Source: Sphaerotilus montanus
GTDB lineage: Bacteria > Pseudomonadota > Gammaproteobacteria > Burkholderiales > Burkholderiaceae_C
Direction: 5' to 3'
Length of the DNA stretch: 64,000 nucleotides
Assembly (NCBI RefSeq): GCF_013410775.1
Contig: NZ_JACCFH010000001.1
Coordinates: 4,769,820-4,833,819 of the forward strand
In this document: positions 63,601 to 64,000 of the stretch, one piece after another
Position numbering within the stretch: position 1 is the first letter of the stretch
Layout of the letters: each line of letters starts with the position of its first letter
Notes under the pieces: generated by a model
Told to the model about the DNA's origin: nothing
The model's database searches: none
The model's input: only the letters and a program-made list of their open reading frames with translations
Translations under genes and position numbers: made by a program

Positions 63601-64000
63601 CAGCCGCCCGCTTCGTTGCCCGTGACCCGGTAGGTGTCGCCACCCGCGCCACCGTCCAGCACGTCGTCGCCGCTGCCGGCCACGATCGTGTCCGCCCCCG
63701 CGCTGCCGTACACCGTGTCGTTGCCATACGCCGCGTCGATCACCAGGTTGCTGCCCGTCAGCGTCGCCGTGCGGAAGTCCAGCAGGTTCGCGTCCCCCGT
63801 GTCCAGCAGCCGCACCGCGCCCGTCGTGCCCGTCGCGTCGACCTGCTCGATGCCGGTTGCGCTCCAGCCCTTGATGCCGATGTCCACTGCCAGCGTCGCG
63901 CCCGTCACCACGATCTTGTCCGTGCCCGTCGTGCCACTGTCCTTGAACGTGTCGTAGCCGTGGAAGCCGGTGGTCGTGTTGCCACTGACGCGGTAGATGT
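60690..64000 (-). CDS. Large RTX/hemolysin-type calcium-binding repeat protein, partial (start beyond window)
   Basis: The minus-strand frame runs open to the right edge, so only the C-terminal ~1104 residues are seen. It contains eight tandem units of 122-124 residues (the DNA motif CGATCTTGTCCGTGCC and its variants recur near 63911, 63539, 63173, 62807, 62441, 62072, 61703 and 61337). Each unit ends in RTX-like Asp/Gly nonapeptides (for example GSAGADTIVAGSGDD). The C-terminal part has a further RTX block and the HCBP-related domain (DVIEFGPDIAIDQLWFQRLD), then a non-repetitive tail ending STWS, as expected for type I secretion. It is probably exported and calcium-folded, perhaps a surface-layer or adhesin protein. 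No transporter gene is in view. Confidence 0.9.
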   Translation of the reverse strand, partial: IYRVSGNTTTGFHGYDTFKDSGTTGTDKIVVTGATLAVDIGIKGWSATGIEQVDATGTTGAVRLLDTGDANLLDFRTATLTGSNLVIDAAYGNDTVYGSAGADTIVAGSGDDVLDGGAGGDTYRVTGNEAGGWASFHSYDTYQDTGTSGTDKIAALGTGNVDIGFKGNFGATGGIEAIDATGATGTVRLLGDGGNSTLDFRTVTLTGSNIVIDGAYGHDVLYGSAQDNVIVSGWGDDTVDGAGGSDTFRITGNTTTGFQGYDTYADTGTAGTDKIVALGTGDVDIGFKGNFGATGGIEVIDASGATGNVRLLGDSGAQTLDFRTVTLTGTRLVIDAGNGNDVVYGSAGADTLVSHNGEDTVDGAGGSDTYRVTGNTTTGFHGYDTYKDSGTAGTDKIVALGTGDVDIGLLGSFGATSGIEAIDASGATGNVRLLGDNSASTLDFRTVTLTGTRLVIDASNGNDTVYGSAGNDTLVSNHGEDLLDGAGGSDTYRVTGNAAATFHGRDTYKDSGTSGTDTVMALGAGDVDIGVHDWQGTGIEVVDGTGAAGRVRLWANDSANLLDFSTTTFVGSNILIDGAYGSDTIKGSAGNDVILGGADADLLDGQNGSDTYRVTGNRAAGWNSFHHFDLYADTGTTGTDKIVALGTGDVDIGVAGWQNTGIEVVDATGATGLVRLLGRDEADVMDFRTTTLVGANLVIDGGYSNDTIFGSAGADTIIGAGNDDLVDGAEEGDTFRVTGNVAGGWSSFQGYDTYSDTGTTGIDRLVALGGAVDIGLAGWQNTGVETIDATGATGTVRLLGGDDATLFDFSTTTLTGSNLLIDGAWGSDTLVGSAAADQIVGGGGDDRLDGFEGSDTYQVTGNQAEGWRSFQGFDTYQDTGTTGIDTLHAQGAGDVDIGLLNFDVSSGIEVIDTRDVVGQTRIVGSWSDDVLDFSGTSILGSRVVIDGSGGTDVVFGSAGDDTIIGGSGADSMAGGTGNDVYRVGRGASLDVIWDYDETAGNQDVIEFGPDIAIDQLWFQRLDGFLEVSVIGSWDRVYVMDWDTGPASQVEQFRTADGHVLLNTQVDTLISAMAAFDAPSGGTTTLPEAYRAALVPLITSTWS

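Noticed and set aside
60690..63957. Periodic DNA repeats considered as a CRISPR array
   Set aside because: The period is about 366 bp and the repeats code for protein with no short spacer-repeat pattern.

Overview
The window is GC-rich, densely coded chromosomal DNA from a betaproteobacterium. I infer the order Burkholderiales, possibly the Leptothrix/Sphaerotilus/Rubrivivax group. The basis is gene order (surE-pcm-nlpD-rlmD; hup-tRNA-Val-ppiD; map-glnD), an EarP/EF-P pair with the rhamnosylation-type arginine 32, and overall codon and GC character. No 16S gene is present, so the genus is not proven.

Layout. Positions 137-13002 carry housekeeping genes: trmB, uppP, an RluB/RluF-type pseudouridine synthase with a repeat-bearing N-terminus, a TetR regulator, purL, an FAD oxidoreductase, map and glnD. 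Positions 13030-18360 are a yjdF-like (DUF2238) membrane gene split by a 4.7-kb nest of insertion sequences (a full IS5-type element, an IS256 fragment, a complete IS66 element and a 398-bp IS5 end). Outer 4-bp AGCA duplications and a perfectly restorable reading frame identify the insertion site. A low-GC islet with one orphan gene follows (18493-19548). Positions 19940-32121 return to core genes: rlmD, nlpD, pcm, surE, an orphan LuxR-type response regulator, tRNA-His, ppiD, tRNA-Val, hup, pgsA, uvrC, earP and efp.

From 32268 the content becomes accessory. An OafA-like acyltransferase precedes a quinoprotein ethanol oxidation locus (34459-41376): a beta-propeller protein, cytochrome c550, an exported pentapeptide-repeat protein, a Ca-type PQQ ethanol dehydrogenase (exaA), and a divergent regulator set of two NarL/LuxR response regulators and one histidine kinase. 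Two 15-bp dyads 22 bp apart lie in the exaA/regulator intergenic space.

Positions 41445-55503 form the most distinctive region, a probable copper-acquisition island. On one strand it carries a DUF2946 protein, two tiny membrane proteins, MbnP and MbnH (kynurenine-forming copper protein and its di-heme partner), an outer-membrane protein, a copper-uptake-associated protein, a Crp/Fnr regulator, a TonB-dependent receptor, an exported PfpI/DJ-1 protein, a PCu(A)C copper chaperone, and exbB-exbD-exbD-tonB. A second PCu(A)C gene and a second DUF2946 gene lie on the far side of an AT-rich divergent promoter. An IS3-family element with a CAC duplication has landed between that promoter and most of the island. 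The function is inferred from the families and the context; no copper ligand peptide gene was recognised.

The window closes with coaBC, another TonB-dependent receptor, a PaaK-like adenylate-forming enzyme, and the C-terminal part of a very large RTX-type protein built from about 122-residue tandem repeats, whose start lies beyond the right edge.
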